Source: Parelaphostrongylus tenuis
Taxonomy: Eukaryota > Nematoda > Chromadorea > Rhabditida > Metastrongylidae
Direction of reading: 5' to 3'
Assembly (NCBI GenBank): GCA_019055375.1
Contig: JAHQIW010005856.1
Span: 1-64,000, forward strand
Length of the DNA stretch: 64,000 bases
In this document: positions 23,588-34,659 of the stretch, piece after piece
Numbering within the stretch: the stretch's first letter is position 1
Layout: the number at the start of each line of letters is the position of its first letter
Notes under the pieces: model-generated
Database searches by the model: none
Seen by the model: the letters and a program-made list of their open reading frames with translations, nothing else
Told to the model about the DNA's origin: nothing
Program-made: the position numbers and the translations under genes

Positions 23588-23661
23588 ACTGCCTCAGTCG
23601 GGAATCGAATTCTCATTTCATCCTACCGGGGACGCGTGCTACTACCACTACTCCACCGAGA
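23588..23661 (-). pseudogene. tRNA-like relic
   Basis: On the minus strand the ends TCTCGGT and ACTGAGG can pair over seven positions, two of them G-U. An ATTCGATTCCC stretch fits a T loop and 3' T stem, and GGAGTAGTGGTAG fits the A box. The D and anticodon arms do not fold convincingly. It is either a worn tRNA pseudogene or the head of a further SINE family. Functional tRNA is unlikely. Confidence 0.35.
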
Positions 23662-23959
23662 CACGTTTGCATCACCACTCATTCTTCAGCATCTCTGTGT
23701 TAGCTGTTAGCTGCCAACCTTTTAACAGGTTCGCTCTGGTATGCGATTTCGCCTTATAAACCCAGTATAAACCCTTAATCAACCTATAAATATCGCGCAA
23801 GTCGCTGAGCTCGCATCGATTTATATGGCGGTCCCATGACGGATAACTTAATTGCTTTTTCCATCACATAAATCCCAAATGGGGGAAGGACTATGATTTT
23901 TATACTTTTTGAATGTCCTGTTTTTAAAAGGAAACATATTCCTTAACAGCTCCTAGGCA

Positions 23960-26900
23960 GAATAGCATCAATGACTTCACTAGAATTTCGATCACTCAAA
24001 TTTTTCGTGCGTTCGAATTCTATGTCCGCACAGATTTGCTATCTTTTTATTAAGGCTGACTGGATTGTGTTGGCAAGCATAGTAGGTAGACGACGAGGTA
24101 TAATTAAAATTTATGAACTTGTTGTGGAAATCAAAATAATAATGATAAAACAAATGATTCGTTAAAAAAATTTGTAAAAATGATGAGAAGCATGAAGGAC
24201 GTGTTTGGAGCGAAATTTGAACGATTTGTGTGTATTTGACTTTTAGTTTATTGTGTCCCAGTGTGAATTGTGTCTGAGGTATAATAGATCAAAAACACAA
24301 GCGATGGCTGAAGCGGAGGCAAAAATGAGGGAGAATGGTGAACACTGTGTAGCGTGGCTAAGAGTTTTCGAAGCTTGAGTAAATTTGGTCTCGATCAAAG
24401 TGCAGATCAAAAATTAAGTATGTTCTCTAGTGCAGCGTTGATTCACTAATGTGAGTCTGATTCATAAGCAGTCATAGTAACACTGAGAAACATGATGGCA
24501 TAAATTTAAGACATAGGAACATCATCAAGTGCGCGTTTGATAGAAAGTCAAAACGTTGAAACGTTAAAAGGTGAATTTTAGACTAAGGACGCATTCAGAA
24601 TCATTCCAGTATGCATTTTCTGAGTTAAAAACACGCTCGTGAAATGAACTAGCGTAAAGTTTAATCTCGCTCAAACATTGCACAGAGATGTGTTCCATAG
24701 GGAATGTACTTCACAACGTGCTTGCGAGTCATAGATGATGCTTCATAAAGTCTGTAGCTCAACCTAAATTTTGAAGCCATGAAAATGTTTTCGTTTTACA
24801 GTAACAGTAGCAACTGGAGTGCTTACGAGTCATAGATGACGCTTTATAAAGTCTGTAGCTCAATTTAAATTTAAAGCCATGAAAATTTTTCATTTTATCA
24901 AAGAGCTTGATATTATATAACACTAGTCAGTTAACAACCGGAGCAGTGACAGTAACAGTAGCAACTGGAGTGCTTTCGTAGATAGAAGCTTTATCAGAAT
25001 TATCGGAAGAATTTCCGTTATTGCGTAAAGATTCTTTGAGGGAGAATCTTCCGCTAAACAAAGATTTTCCACTGGACTGTAAGTCGAAAGCTAGATAATT
25101 GAAAGCCTACAACTCAGAAAATTTTGTCACTTTTGATACTTTAAGAAGGTTCTTTTACGGCTCTGTAGATCTTGAATTAGAATCATGTTTCACATGAATA
25201 GCACGCTTCACTCTTATGGCGCTTTTGAATCGCACCAACTAAGCTCTCTCCACAGATTGCAAGTAACAACTCAATAGTGTAAGCTTCGATCATTTCAAGA
25301 CTTTACTTGCTTTTGGAAAGGTCGCTTTACTGCACTGTAGCAGGAAAAATGACTCGGCTAAGGTAGGAGGTGGCTTTAAAACTATAGCTTTGATTGACAG
25401 GCCGCGCAGGCGCGATGCACATGTGGAGCGCTATTTTTGTTTTTTAACTTAAGATTTATTTAAGATTAAGATTTTGCAAAAAAAATTGAGTGAAACATAT
25501 GACCCCGATGCTTGGAGACTTCTTGTACTTGCTTTTAGACTTTCCGTGCTTATGCTTAGGCTATCTAGGCTTAGGCTCAAGCTTTGCAGCGGATTCATTT
25601 CGCGATATATGGTCGAATTTGATACTTCAAGCATTACAACGATAGAGGAAACTTCCTTCCACAGTTTTAACACAAAAAACTTGAAAAACTTCAGAAAAAG
25701 GTGGAAAGCTTTTGAATGAATTGTGCAAATCTTTGCGGCAACGCACAACAAGTGTGGAACACAATTTTATTTCAAATGCGACAGCACTATAAAAAGATCC
25801 TTCTAGGAAAATGAATGCACTATCGAATTCACTGAAATCGAAATTTTCTCATTTTTGTCATTTGCCTAGTACGAGAGGTTCTTTGAAAAATCCCTACGTG
25901 TTAACGAAAACAATCCTATTTTAGAACCGTAATTTCCACAGAGCTAGTGCAAAGAGTTTGATTAAGTTTTTGTACTCCATATCAATGTTAGAAATGACGC
26001 ATCACCTTAAAAGCTATTCAGTTTTCTAAGCAAGTTCCAGTTCAGGATTTCTCCGAGAATTCGTTTCTAATGAATACAACCGCTTTCTCTTCCTCCGGCG
26101 ATCTGTATGAAGGAACTGATAAGAGTGTTGAAGATAGTGGTTCACTTATTCTGAACTACAACCTTTGAGACCCGCTAGACAACCACCTGAAGTATCAAAA
26201 AGTTTGGCGTCAATCGATTTCTGCAGGTGGGTGATGTTTGATTGCATAATAAGTTTGGAAGTGGGTTTTATGCCCAATGAATTTGCGTGGAGACAAATTG
26301 CGCACCTTAGGAATGTTCAAACTTACAGAGGCTTAAGGCATGGAGGGGATTGCTCGTGCGAGGCACTTATTGATACCAACCACTATAGATGTACCGCAGG
26401 AAACTCACAGCTACTAAACTGTGGGGATTTTGCAGGAAGTGTGCAGATTGAGAGCTAATACTAACAATAAAATAATTGTGTGATGTCAAGAGCGTAGTGA
26501 TCGAGCAAAGCAAGGTTTCCAAAAAGCGTCATGATCACAAGGAGAGGCGAACCACGATGAACTGCTGTCGGTGATTCCCTTATACCGCTGAAAGTGGGCG
26601 AAGCTGACTCGATTCGGAATTATTTTCGATAAAGAGATTTCAAAAAGAAACAATGTATAACATTATAGGCGATGGCTCACAGAACTACAGTATAGCACCG
26701 ATGTCAATTGCGTGGTCTGGGTAGAAGTGCACATTAAGTTTCAGTACTTTTGTTTGATGTGGAGTATTGGAAGGACGGACATATTGCGTGATTATGACGC
26801 GACAGGAGATATGATTGTAACCACTTTATGTTTCGAGAAAAACAATAATATTCAAAATCCGCAATACAAAAGCGGTGTCAGTTTTCTTATAGGCAAGACT

Positions 26901-27900
26901 TAATACAGAATAATTAGTGATTACAATAAAGAAAAACTGATTGTAATTTTCTTGAGATGGAAGCTGTCTTGTTAGTTCATGGAATTTGGTATGAACTCAA
27001 GGACAAATGACACACTCGGGTTGCCTTTGAAATTTCAAATAGGCGAATTTTGGGACTGTTACCGCCATTTTGAAAAACAAGCATTTTAAGGCAAAGTGCA
27101 CTAGTGATTTGATAGCTTCAGAGTCACTACAAACACTTTGAGCTGAATCTAGGCTGTGATATCTTCGAAACCATAATTATTGCAGTTGTTTGACTAATAT
27201 ATTGGCAAATGTACTGTAAGAATCTTTTTCCACACTTTTTCCCAGTTTCTCCACTTTTTCCACTATTTTTCCTTTTTTTAGTGTGCTCGTTGGGTGAATA
27301 GAGTGAATGGATTAAGCAGACTGTAACATGAGCACATCCAGAATTAATTTCAAAAAATTGTTACCTTTCTGGTCTGGCATCAGTGGTGTGCATTGTGATA
27401 ACAATTGAATTCACACAATTTTCTGATACGACTACTTTTCTCCATTCGTGCTCAGTGGCCGTCATTATAAAATCGGCAAAGAAAATCCTAACTCAGGGGT
27501 AATCCTCAAAACTTTAAATGTTTTATGTCCAACATTCAAAGACCTTTTCAGAATCATCAAAACCGATCTCTTTCCTTGGTCTATTAAAACGAATTTCATA
27601 GCGATAGCGCCTTCCCACTAATTAAACTTTCTAGGTACTGGCACTCGCGATCATGCATAGCAGTGCGTATTCGAGTTTTCTTCTCTGCTTACCAAACATG
27701 TCGTGGATGAGTCTTTGATCCTCCGAGAAGGAAAAGTGACATTCTGCCACAGCCGAGAGGTGTCGCGTCTCCGCGTCATTCGTAACGGTGCGCATCGCAA
27801 TAAAAGTAAGGGAGATCGTTAAATAAATAAAGGTTTCTTGAAGATATTGCTTGTTACATGATTACATTTTACAAGAACTTCTGTAATGTGTTATTCCTGA
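23960..27900. repeat. R2 dispersed repeat, copy a
   Basis: Parallel to 40,920-43,900. Shared blocks include TATGTCCGCACAG near 24,018, AAAATCAAAATAATAATGAT near 24,130, GGACGTGTTTGGAG near 24,197, GAGCTAGTGCAAAGAGTTTG near 25,940, TCGTGCGAGGCACTTATTGA near 26,353, and GCAGTGCGTATTCGAGTTTTCTTC near 27,660. The stretch 24,620-25,780 has no equivalent in the 40.9-kb copy, so it is an insertion here or a deletion there. No coding frame is shared by both copies. Confidence 0.75.
24715..24985 (+). repeat. Local tandem duplication within R2 copy a
   Basis: A unit of roughly 110 bases occurs twice. ACGAGTCATAGATGA(T/C)GC with AAGTCTGTAGCTCAA appears near 24,725 and 24,826, and GACAGTAACAGTAGCAACTGGAGTGCTT (in its two forms) near 24,805 and 24,950. 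The second unit has a short extra AT-rich piece. Confidence 0.8.
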
Positions 27901-28116
27901 AACCGCGTCAATTTGTAAGATTATTCTCATCTTTCAACTAGAAAACCACACTGTTTTGAAAGGGTACGTCATACTTGTATACCATTTTCAATTCTCTTCT
28001 ATCGACCGCTTCTTCATAGACCCACTAAAAATGAAATAAGGCGATGAAGATATAACGGCGTCGATTTGCTTATAGAGAATTGGACAACCACAGGAGATTG
28101 GCTGAACCGAGGGAGG

Positions 28117-28154
28117 GTGGTACTGATAGGACGAGACAGGTGCCTGTATACCAC
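28117..28154 (+). ncRNA. Hammerhead-like relic lacking half of stem II
   Basis: Stem I GTGGTA (28,117-28,122) pairs perfectly with TACCAC (28,149-28,154). The core begins CTGAT (28,123) and then goes straight into AGGACGAGA, so about ten bases, the rest of the core and the 5' half of stem II, appear deleted relative to the 40.36-kb copy. Stem III ACAG/CTGT with loop GTGC is perfect. The deletion and the GAGA in place of GAAA should make it inactive. The stems show paired changes against the 40.36-kb copy. Confidence 0.6.
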
Positions 28155-28194
28155 TAGACCTACCAGCTCAAAACATGTTATGTCATTATCAAGT

Positions 28195-28390
28195 ACTTCT
28201 TTGACCCAAACACGATGTGTTATATTATTTATTTATTCAACAGCTAACGTTTCGGCGATTCTCCTTCTTTAGAGCCTGGAAAGGTCAAGTTGTCTACAAT
28301 CTAATCAGTCAGTGACCTTTCCAAGCTCTGAGGAAGGCAAGCTGCTAAAACGGCTGATAATATAACACCTTATGTTTAGTTCAAAATAGA
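28195..28390. mobile_element. Head-to-head pair of PLE terminal ends
   Basis: CACGATGTGTTATATTATTT...AACGTTTCGGCGATTCTCCTTC (about 28,210-28,270) is the complement of the PLE 3' end, and CCTTTCCAAGCTCTGAGGAAGGC...TATAACACCTTATGTTT (about 28,313-28,379) is the same end in forward orientation. The two meet around 28,300 near CAATCTAATCAGTCAG. This matches the inverted terminal arrangement at 51,447-51,575 and 54,450-54,590. Confidence 0.75.
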
Positions 28391-31300
28391 AAACAAGAAT
28401 TATACGGACAACGTTGGCTGTACAGGTGATTATCATTTATTGATATGCATGCGTTTGATAGTGATTTGATATTCCACTCTTTTCTATTATGATTAATGTG
28501 GCTTGTAAATTCTGTTCACCATGAATCTTAAACGCCCCTCAAGAGCGTCTATGTTTGAAACGGCGATGGCGCTATAGAGAGACAAATCTTGACCTGGCCA
28601 AAAATTGCAAGTATTTTAGCTAGGAATTCGGTGGGAAAGGGAACATATTTTCAGTTGGTGCACATCATTCTTTTTATTAAATCTATGTGTATGTAGCCAT
28701 TCGAGAGCTCAAGAAATGCACATTTCAACTACTAAGTTAACCTCTAGAAAGACTTCCAGAGTGCCTTCTATTGACAGAAAGAATGTAATGTTTTGTGTTT
28801 AAAGCTATTTGAAACTTTCTTAACGGATTTTTAATATTATGCAGTGACTTTTGTTATAAGCAAACGTTGCCTTTATAAAAAGTTGAGCACTACTGAATAG
28901 ACTTTCTTCAATGTGTTCTACAAAGCGGATGCTCAGTTGTCCCGGAAGAATCCATTATTCATTACGGGATGGTGGAATGTAGTCGCATTCTGTGCAGTAC
29001 ACTCATATTTTCTTGTCCTTCTTGTGCACTCAACACACTTTTCACTAAACCATCTAATCATTCTACACTTCAAAAATGGAAATGATAGTAATTGGTTTGC
29101 TATGTGAAAACATTTTTCACGGTAATCAGTTGAAGCAATATATGAAAAATGATTAAAAAATGATTATGAAAAAATGAAAGATTAACAGATTTTGAAAGTG
29201 CTTAAGTGAAGTAAAAGGCTTCAAAGAAAACTAGACGTTGTTTTTACTATTGAAACCTAATTATGAATTCTCTTTCACCATATTTTTCTCCTAGTTCTAC
29301 TGTATTGCTCATATAATATTAAATCAATGTGTTCAATGCAGTTTTATAGTGGTCTCAACTCCTGAAGTGCACTACTGTTCAGATAGCCGTAAGAGCTATC
29401 GGCGAAGAGTTTTCGATGGAGTGTGTAATATTATATTTGACATACAACTCAATGTGTTGAAATTGTGTTGGCACATTTCAACTAAGTATAACCTCATATG
29501 AGTCTCTTCTATCATTTTCTATAATTTGTTGACAAGAATACTCTCAATGGTGATAAAACTCTGAGCTTATTGCGAATATGCAGCACTATGAAGATTACGA
29601 GCTCCATATATAAAATGATTGTGTCAACTGCCGCACGAAAACTGAACACGACATCGCTTTTAAGCAAAACTGTTTGAGAAGTGTTAGTTAGTTATCACGA
29701 ACGTACTTCCATCAACGCTTCCACCGAGCTTACTAACATCCAGCATGATCTTCCTCTTTGTCCCTACTATTTACCCACGATCATTTTTTGCGCAGCAAGT
29801 GGGGAAATCGCGCGGCGAGTTCAGGGCTTTACAATGACTGTGTGGTAATTTTACAATAGAAATTGGATTTTTGTATTCACTAAAGGAAGTTTAATCGACA
29901 AAAATAAAGAAAAGACAGAGACAGAAGAAGAGGCTTTGACAAGACATTTTTGGCTTGAGCATGCCATAACAATCGTGAAGCAAAGCATTTTTCCTCAGAA
30001 ATCATGCTTCGCATAACAATGAGATCATACTTCACCGATGATTTGAAGAAACTATGAAATTTTAATAAACTTAAAGAAGTGTGACTTCTACAGAGTTGCA
30101 GAAGGAACTTGATTATATTGCCTTGGGTGATAATCATATATTCACTTATGCTCAGCATTAATATCATCTCATCGCTGCATGTGGAAGTAATGCTGCTGCT
30201 TTTTCAAAATACGCCTTCTAAATATAGAACCACATGCTTGTCAAAATGAATTATGTCGAACTGTTATTGAACAGTTTTATGCTCTCTTATTTGTATTTAT
30301 AAATATTTTACTCACATCTATCATTTATCATATATGTCAAAAGCAGTTCACCTTTATTCATTCAAATCGCTTTCATAATCAATAATCAATATAATTGTCA
30401 ATCACACAAGTTTTATCATTTTATTCTCTAATTTTATTTACTTAAAATTTTCATTTTATACTTCCTAAATCATATATTACTGCATAAATCTTTCGGTTTT
30501 GATGTGATCTCCCTGCATGTATTAAACCGAAGTCATCACTTCTGCTGACAAGGTACTATGACACCGATCATTGCATGGAAGGTAATACATCCGTCACAGA
30601 TGCTGGGTTGTACCACCGGAAACATTGCTCACGATTGACGACTCGCAGGCTTTTGAAGCAACGTAATGCTCTTACGCAAGCAGCCTATCATCTTCTGTAA
30701 ACCGTTCTTGACCGGTCATTGGGAGTCGATTGTAAGGCAGGCAAATATCTATGAATAACGGGAGAGAGTTAGGTTGAGAAGGACTATTGAACAATGCTAC
30801 GACAAACAGTTAAACACTACGAATAAAGATTTTCAACATCAGTAACATTTGCTTTCCGTTTGCACATTTATTCCCTCTATTTGTCGAGAAATTTTTGGAG
30901 ATCTTTTCGTTTCAAAAATAAACCATGAATGTCTCATCACAAATCAGGTTCAGCCCTGAAATTTCCATTTTTCCAGCTGTTGAATGATTACTAATAGTTT
31001 AGTAAAGATTAGCCGTTCATGGTAAAAAATGGCAACGCATGCGAATTCTTCGTCACAATGCCTACACTTCGTAATGAAAGAATCATATTCAAGAAAACTG
31101 AGCGCTTTTCTGATTAGAACAATGTATTTATTTTTTTATAGTCAAATTGCCCACTGATACAGAAAAATCTGCCAAGTTTAAGTTCAAGAAATCAAAAAGT
31201 CTAAGAAATGCACTCCGAAAACTTTGTCGCTTCTGTCTGCATCAGTAAAATGCAGGTTAGAAGTAGTTTCATCCAAAAAATCCTTCTATTATAAGCTCTT

Positions 31301-31900
31301 TAGACGCTCTTTGTACTGAAAAATGCCCTTATAGAAGTCTCTTTTGTGAATTCCATCATTTAGTGGTGACAATGTCTCCTTGAAAGATGACTTTACCAGA
31401 TTGCTTTCCGTATTTTCATTACTGCGTGTGGCGCCGCAGAAAATCCTGCCACGCACAACGCCTGACTTGGCGAATCATGATACATAAGTCTGTCTAACAT
31501 CGATCTCGATGATATTCAGATTGAAAATGCTAAAAAATCCGCTATGAAGTTAATAAAACGCATCACAAAAACGATGTCGTTTTTTCGTTAATAAAACACA
31601 CTATGAAGGTTTTTGCACTAGTCCATCTTTTGTTCTATACCCTGCAAGCGCTCTTCATAGTATAGTAAAATTTTCATACGAATATTTTGGCGAAGAAAAC
31701 GCAAGTTAAAGTAAATGTCTTTTTTTTCTTTCAAGCGTTAGAAAGGACTTTTTCAAATACCGATCACGCATCGCGCTAGCCAGAGATTCGGGCTTTATAT
31801 GATCATTAACGCTCATGAATGTTCCACTCCAGCGAAGGAGATCGGTTCTTTATTAGTCGCTGTCTGACACATAAGTACCGAAAGATGTATTTTCTGCGAG
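28391..31900. other. About 3.5 kb without recognisable features
   Basis: AT-rich DNA. The longest frame is 95 codons (29,880-30,167 minus) and has no domain. A short hairpin, GATAGC...GCTATC, sits near 29,384 but lacks any family signature. Parts before 31,930 could hold worn exons of the vWA-type gene, but I could not read them. Confidence 0.35.
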
Positions 31901-31929
31901 TAAAAAAGTTTTGAGAAGCAGCACAAAAA

Positions 31930-32375
31930 CGATCAAGTCCGAGGAATTGGCGTTCTCTTCATTGCGACAATTATGCTTCACTATCCGCCTTAATGAATGA
32001 AGAGAGGATCGTTACTGCATCAAGCAATGATATGGGATCAACGATAAAGTTCTATGCCATTCATTCCATCACAACTCAACTCTCGAACCTCGAAATCTCA
32101 ACTGGTGAGAAGGCACCCGAGATTCTAGCTTCTGAAATTTGAGCTGCGATTGATAGAATGAAGAGCGGCACAGCTTCAGTATTCAACAATAGCACAGCTG
32201 ATTTCCACAGAGCTGGTGATCCACAATCTGCATGTGCTTCTCGCAAGAGAATAGTCATCATAACTTCGGATGGAAAACAAAGTAGACTGGTGGAGGACAC
32301 TGCACGCAGTTATAGTACATGCAGAGTTAGTGTGAGAATTTTCGTAATTTCCGCCCAGTATGATTGTTAAGTGAA
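31930..32375 (+). pseudogene. vWA-domain exon remnant
   Basis: A plus-strand frame reads RIVTASSNDMGSTIKFY, then a helix-like stretch with KAPEILASEI, a TGA stop at about 32,139, AAIDRMKSG, and after a loop ASRKRIVIITSDGK followed by VSVRIFVISAQYD to a stop at 32,370. The order of strand, helix, strand ending in a (T/S)DG turn, helix, strand is that of a von Willebrand factor A fold. A one-base frameshift also appears near 31,965. In nematodes vWA domains commonly precede C-type lectin domains in CLEC proteins, and a lectin-like piece follows here. The stop and frameshift argue for a broken gene. No splice sites are assigned. Confidence 0.4.
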
Positions 32376-32404
32376 GTCTTCACAAATATCACCTTTTTGT
32401 TCTT

Positions 32405-32683
32405 TTGCTTATGTCGGAGATCTTAGGTGAGCCAGAGCCAGCTGCTGAACAAACAGGATTCTCGTATGGGATTCTGCTGCATGAATTACATCCAAATCAC
32501 GTCACAGCTCTTGAAGTCTGTTGGAACTACAGCGTACTTCATACTTCGAACTTCATCGATTATGACAAAGCGCTACATTGTCGAAAGCTAGGCAGTGTTG
32601 TCAGCGTCAGTCGATCAAGGTGTAGACCTTTCCTATGTATGAAAATCAGCACAGTGCTATCGAACCAACAGCAAAATCCGTGA
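32405..32683 (+). pseudogene. C-type lectin-like exon remnant
   Basis: The 92-codon frame contains CWNYSVLHTSNFIDYDKALH followed by CRKLGSVVSVSRS. This resembles the first half of a C-type lectin domain: W-x-Y, a stretch, then a (D/E)A-x-x-C-x-x-LG-x-x-(L/V)VS pattern. The second half of the domain, with the WND and terminal cysteines, is not visible. A hammerhead-family repeat follows from about 32,710. It lies 30 bases after the vWA-like frame, as in nematode vWA-CLEC proteins, whose roles are in secretion and immunity. Probably part of one broken gene. Confidence 0.35.
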
Positions 32684-32709
32684 CTCTCTCCTCGCAAGGA
32701 TTGTTATAC

Positions 32710-32910
32710 AGATAATCATTTTTTGAGCCACGCATGTGGTCTGTTATATAGAGCTGAATTCTCGAGCCCGATACACGTGTTTAGACATTCACGGTCTCAA
32801 CACTAGGGCGGTAAATGATTATCTGGTATATTGAAATTTGAGCTTGGTCTTAAGAAAATACTCGAAACAAAAGGTATGATCGATGGCAGCCAATCGAGTA
32901 TGCAACTGTG
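32710..32910. repeat. Hammerhead-family repeat, rearranged copy
   Basis: The first half (about 32,715-32,810) is the complement of the centre of the 33.3-kb copy, including GAGCCACGCATGTGGTCTG. The second half (32,830-32,905) is the forward tail ATTGAAATTTGAGCTTGGTC...AATACTCGAAAC and CAATCGAGTATGCAAC, like the end of the element at 22,798-23,186. On the minus strand the hammerhead position (32,764-32,809) keeps GCCC...CGGGC stem I and ACACGTGT but has lost the core, reading GTGTTGA in place of CUGAUGA. Confidence 0.65.
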
Positions 32911-33290
32911 TCTGTTCAGTGATAATTTCACTTGATCTACAGTGTGAAATCTTATAAGAATATGACATGCTCTGAGCTGTTAGGTCCAGTGCTTCAGGCT
33001 CTCGTTTTTTCCTATTTAGACTCATCAGTACCACCCACACACCCTCGGTTCAGATCCCTGAGGTCAAATAATCCTCTACAAAGGAATCGACGCCGAGTAA
33101 TGATCGCCCCCAAGTCAGAGTGGAGTTATCTGCACTGTGGTGACCGGCAGCTGAGCACGTAGCTGTTATAATGAATCATACCTCTTGAGATCATACTTCT
33201 GTTATAATAAATCATACCTCCTGAACAGTGTAAAATGTTCGTCTTCGCCTACGCTTAGTATACGGAGTGAGCTCCCCGAGAGGATTGGCT
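32911..33290. other. No recognisable gene; short direct repeat
   Basis: Contains a direct repeat, TTATAATGAATCATACCTC(T/C) at about 33,166 and TTATAATAAATCATACCTCC at about 33,200. The 76-codon frame at 32,932-33,162 has no recognisable domain. Confidence 0.4.
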
Positions 33291-33307
33291 AGAGACGAAA
33301 GGAATAT

Positions 33308-33351
33308 GCCCGTCTGATGAGACCGTTAAGGTTGAAACACGTGCATTGTGC
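33308..33351 (+). ncRNA. Hammerhead-like fold with canonical CUGAUGA core
   Basis: The core CTGATGA (33,314-33,320) is canonical. Stem II GACC/GGTT with loop GTTAA pairs fully, one G-U. GAAA (33,334-33,337) is intact. Stem I 5' GCCCGT against TTGTGC keeps only three or four pairs and the first stem III pair is A-C, so this copy has the best core but weak outer stems. Flanking sequence (AGATCACATGCGTGGCTCAA, then TTTGAGCCTGGTCATAAGAA to about 33,465) identifies it as the same repeat family as 22,798-23,186. Confidence 0.6.
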
Positions 33352-33742
33352 ACTATAAGTTAGCCCTATATATCAGATCACATGCGTGGCTCAAAAAATG
33401 ATTATTTGGCATATTGAAATTTGAGCCTGGTCATAAGAAAATACTTGAAACGAGAAGTTGCTATACAGTTCTGACTCTGAAGTCGCAATATCCCTATACT
33501 CCTAAAATTGAGAATACTCGGTCGAAAATTATTGTGGTTCAATCACTTGTTGAATTAATCCCATTTTTTGTGTTATAATCAGGATCAACTATCTAAAATT
33601 ATTGCTGATTTGCTCTCTTCTTAGCTACCTCGTCTTCCATTGCTTGTCATCCGATCCTCGTCAATAGGCTGACGTTCCATCTAACTGTTGTGATTCTTTT
33701 GAAATTCACCTTTATAGTGGTTCAAACCTTGTCTCATATATT

Positions 33743-33937
33743 TTGTTTAGTGATGCACGTTCAATTGAAAGAGAGGTTTGTTTTGACGTTGATATTACTA
33801 TACTGTTTTACCTCCCAACTCTGAAAGCTCATATTTGTGATGATATCTATTGCTTATCGCTTTACAACGGTATATTGATTAAATCTGATTACTTTGATCA
33901 TTCTCATGCTGCAGAGATTTGCAAGAAACGACAATAA
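33743..33937 (+). pseudogene. Possible second lectin-like exon fragment
   Basis: A 64-codon frame ends with ICDDIYCLSLYNGILIKSDY followed by FDHSHAAEICKKR and a stop. A YC-x-x-Y, then S-x-A-x-x-C arrangement is reminiscent of the start of a C-type lectin domain. It is 1 kb after the vWA/lectin remnants on the same strand, and the repeat at 32,710-33,465 may have split them. Weak on its own. Confidence 0.2.
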
Positions 33938-34659
33938 TGTTAATTTATAGAGGAATTTCTTTGGTTGATCTGTGTTCATTCGAAATGATACAAAAATTGA
34001 ATTCTTTCCGGCATGAGTAGATTGGGTTGTCGCTAGCGGTACTCCATCTGTGATCGAACCTTCGACGACAGTTTCTCGTTAGAGCGAAAAGCGACATAAT
34101 GAACGCTACCTTTGTTGAGAGAGCACTAACCCTACTGTTGATCATATCTGATTTCAGCCAGATGTGAGGCAAAATCACTGTATCTATCTCGCTAAACGAT
34201 TTTTGAAACAAGTTGAATAATTAGAGCTGATCCTGGTGTGATCAGTTACTGGAATGTGTTATTAATGTCAGGTTGGTGGTGTGCCAGTCATTTTCATTTT
34301 TCCTGTTTTATTTCGCGCTCTATTGAGCACGTCGGATAAAATAGTTTTAAAATTACTCAATGTCTTTGCAACTTAAAAAGGTGGTCTTTAATGCGGTCTT
34401 CCAGGTGGACACTTCCCACTGATGGTCAAGCAGAAAGAAGGGTGACACTTTCCCTCCGAGTCCAAGTCTACAACGACATATGTGTAAGGTGTGAGAAAAG
34501 TTTCGACATCTTTGTATCTTTTTAATGTCAACATTGATATAATGCATTTCTTTCGATAATTTTATTGGATTCTTTGTCCAATTTTGTCAATATATATTTC
34601 ACTTATTGTTTATTTTCTATGTGCTTCGGCAGTGGATAGTAAAAATGAACGCATGCAGT

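Noticed and set aside
25520..25590. Two GCTTAGGCT-like stretches resembling the nematode telomere unit TTAGGC
   Set aside because: Only two imperfect, non-tandem units; no interstitial telomere array.
29384..29405. Hairpin GATAGC...GCTATC as a possible small RNA
   Set aside because: A six-pair stem alone is expected by chance; no ribozyme or miRNA features around it.
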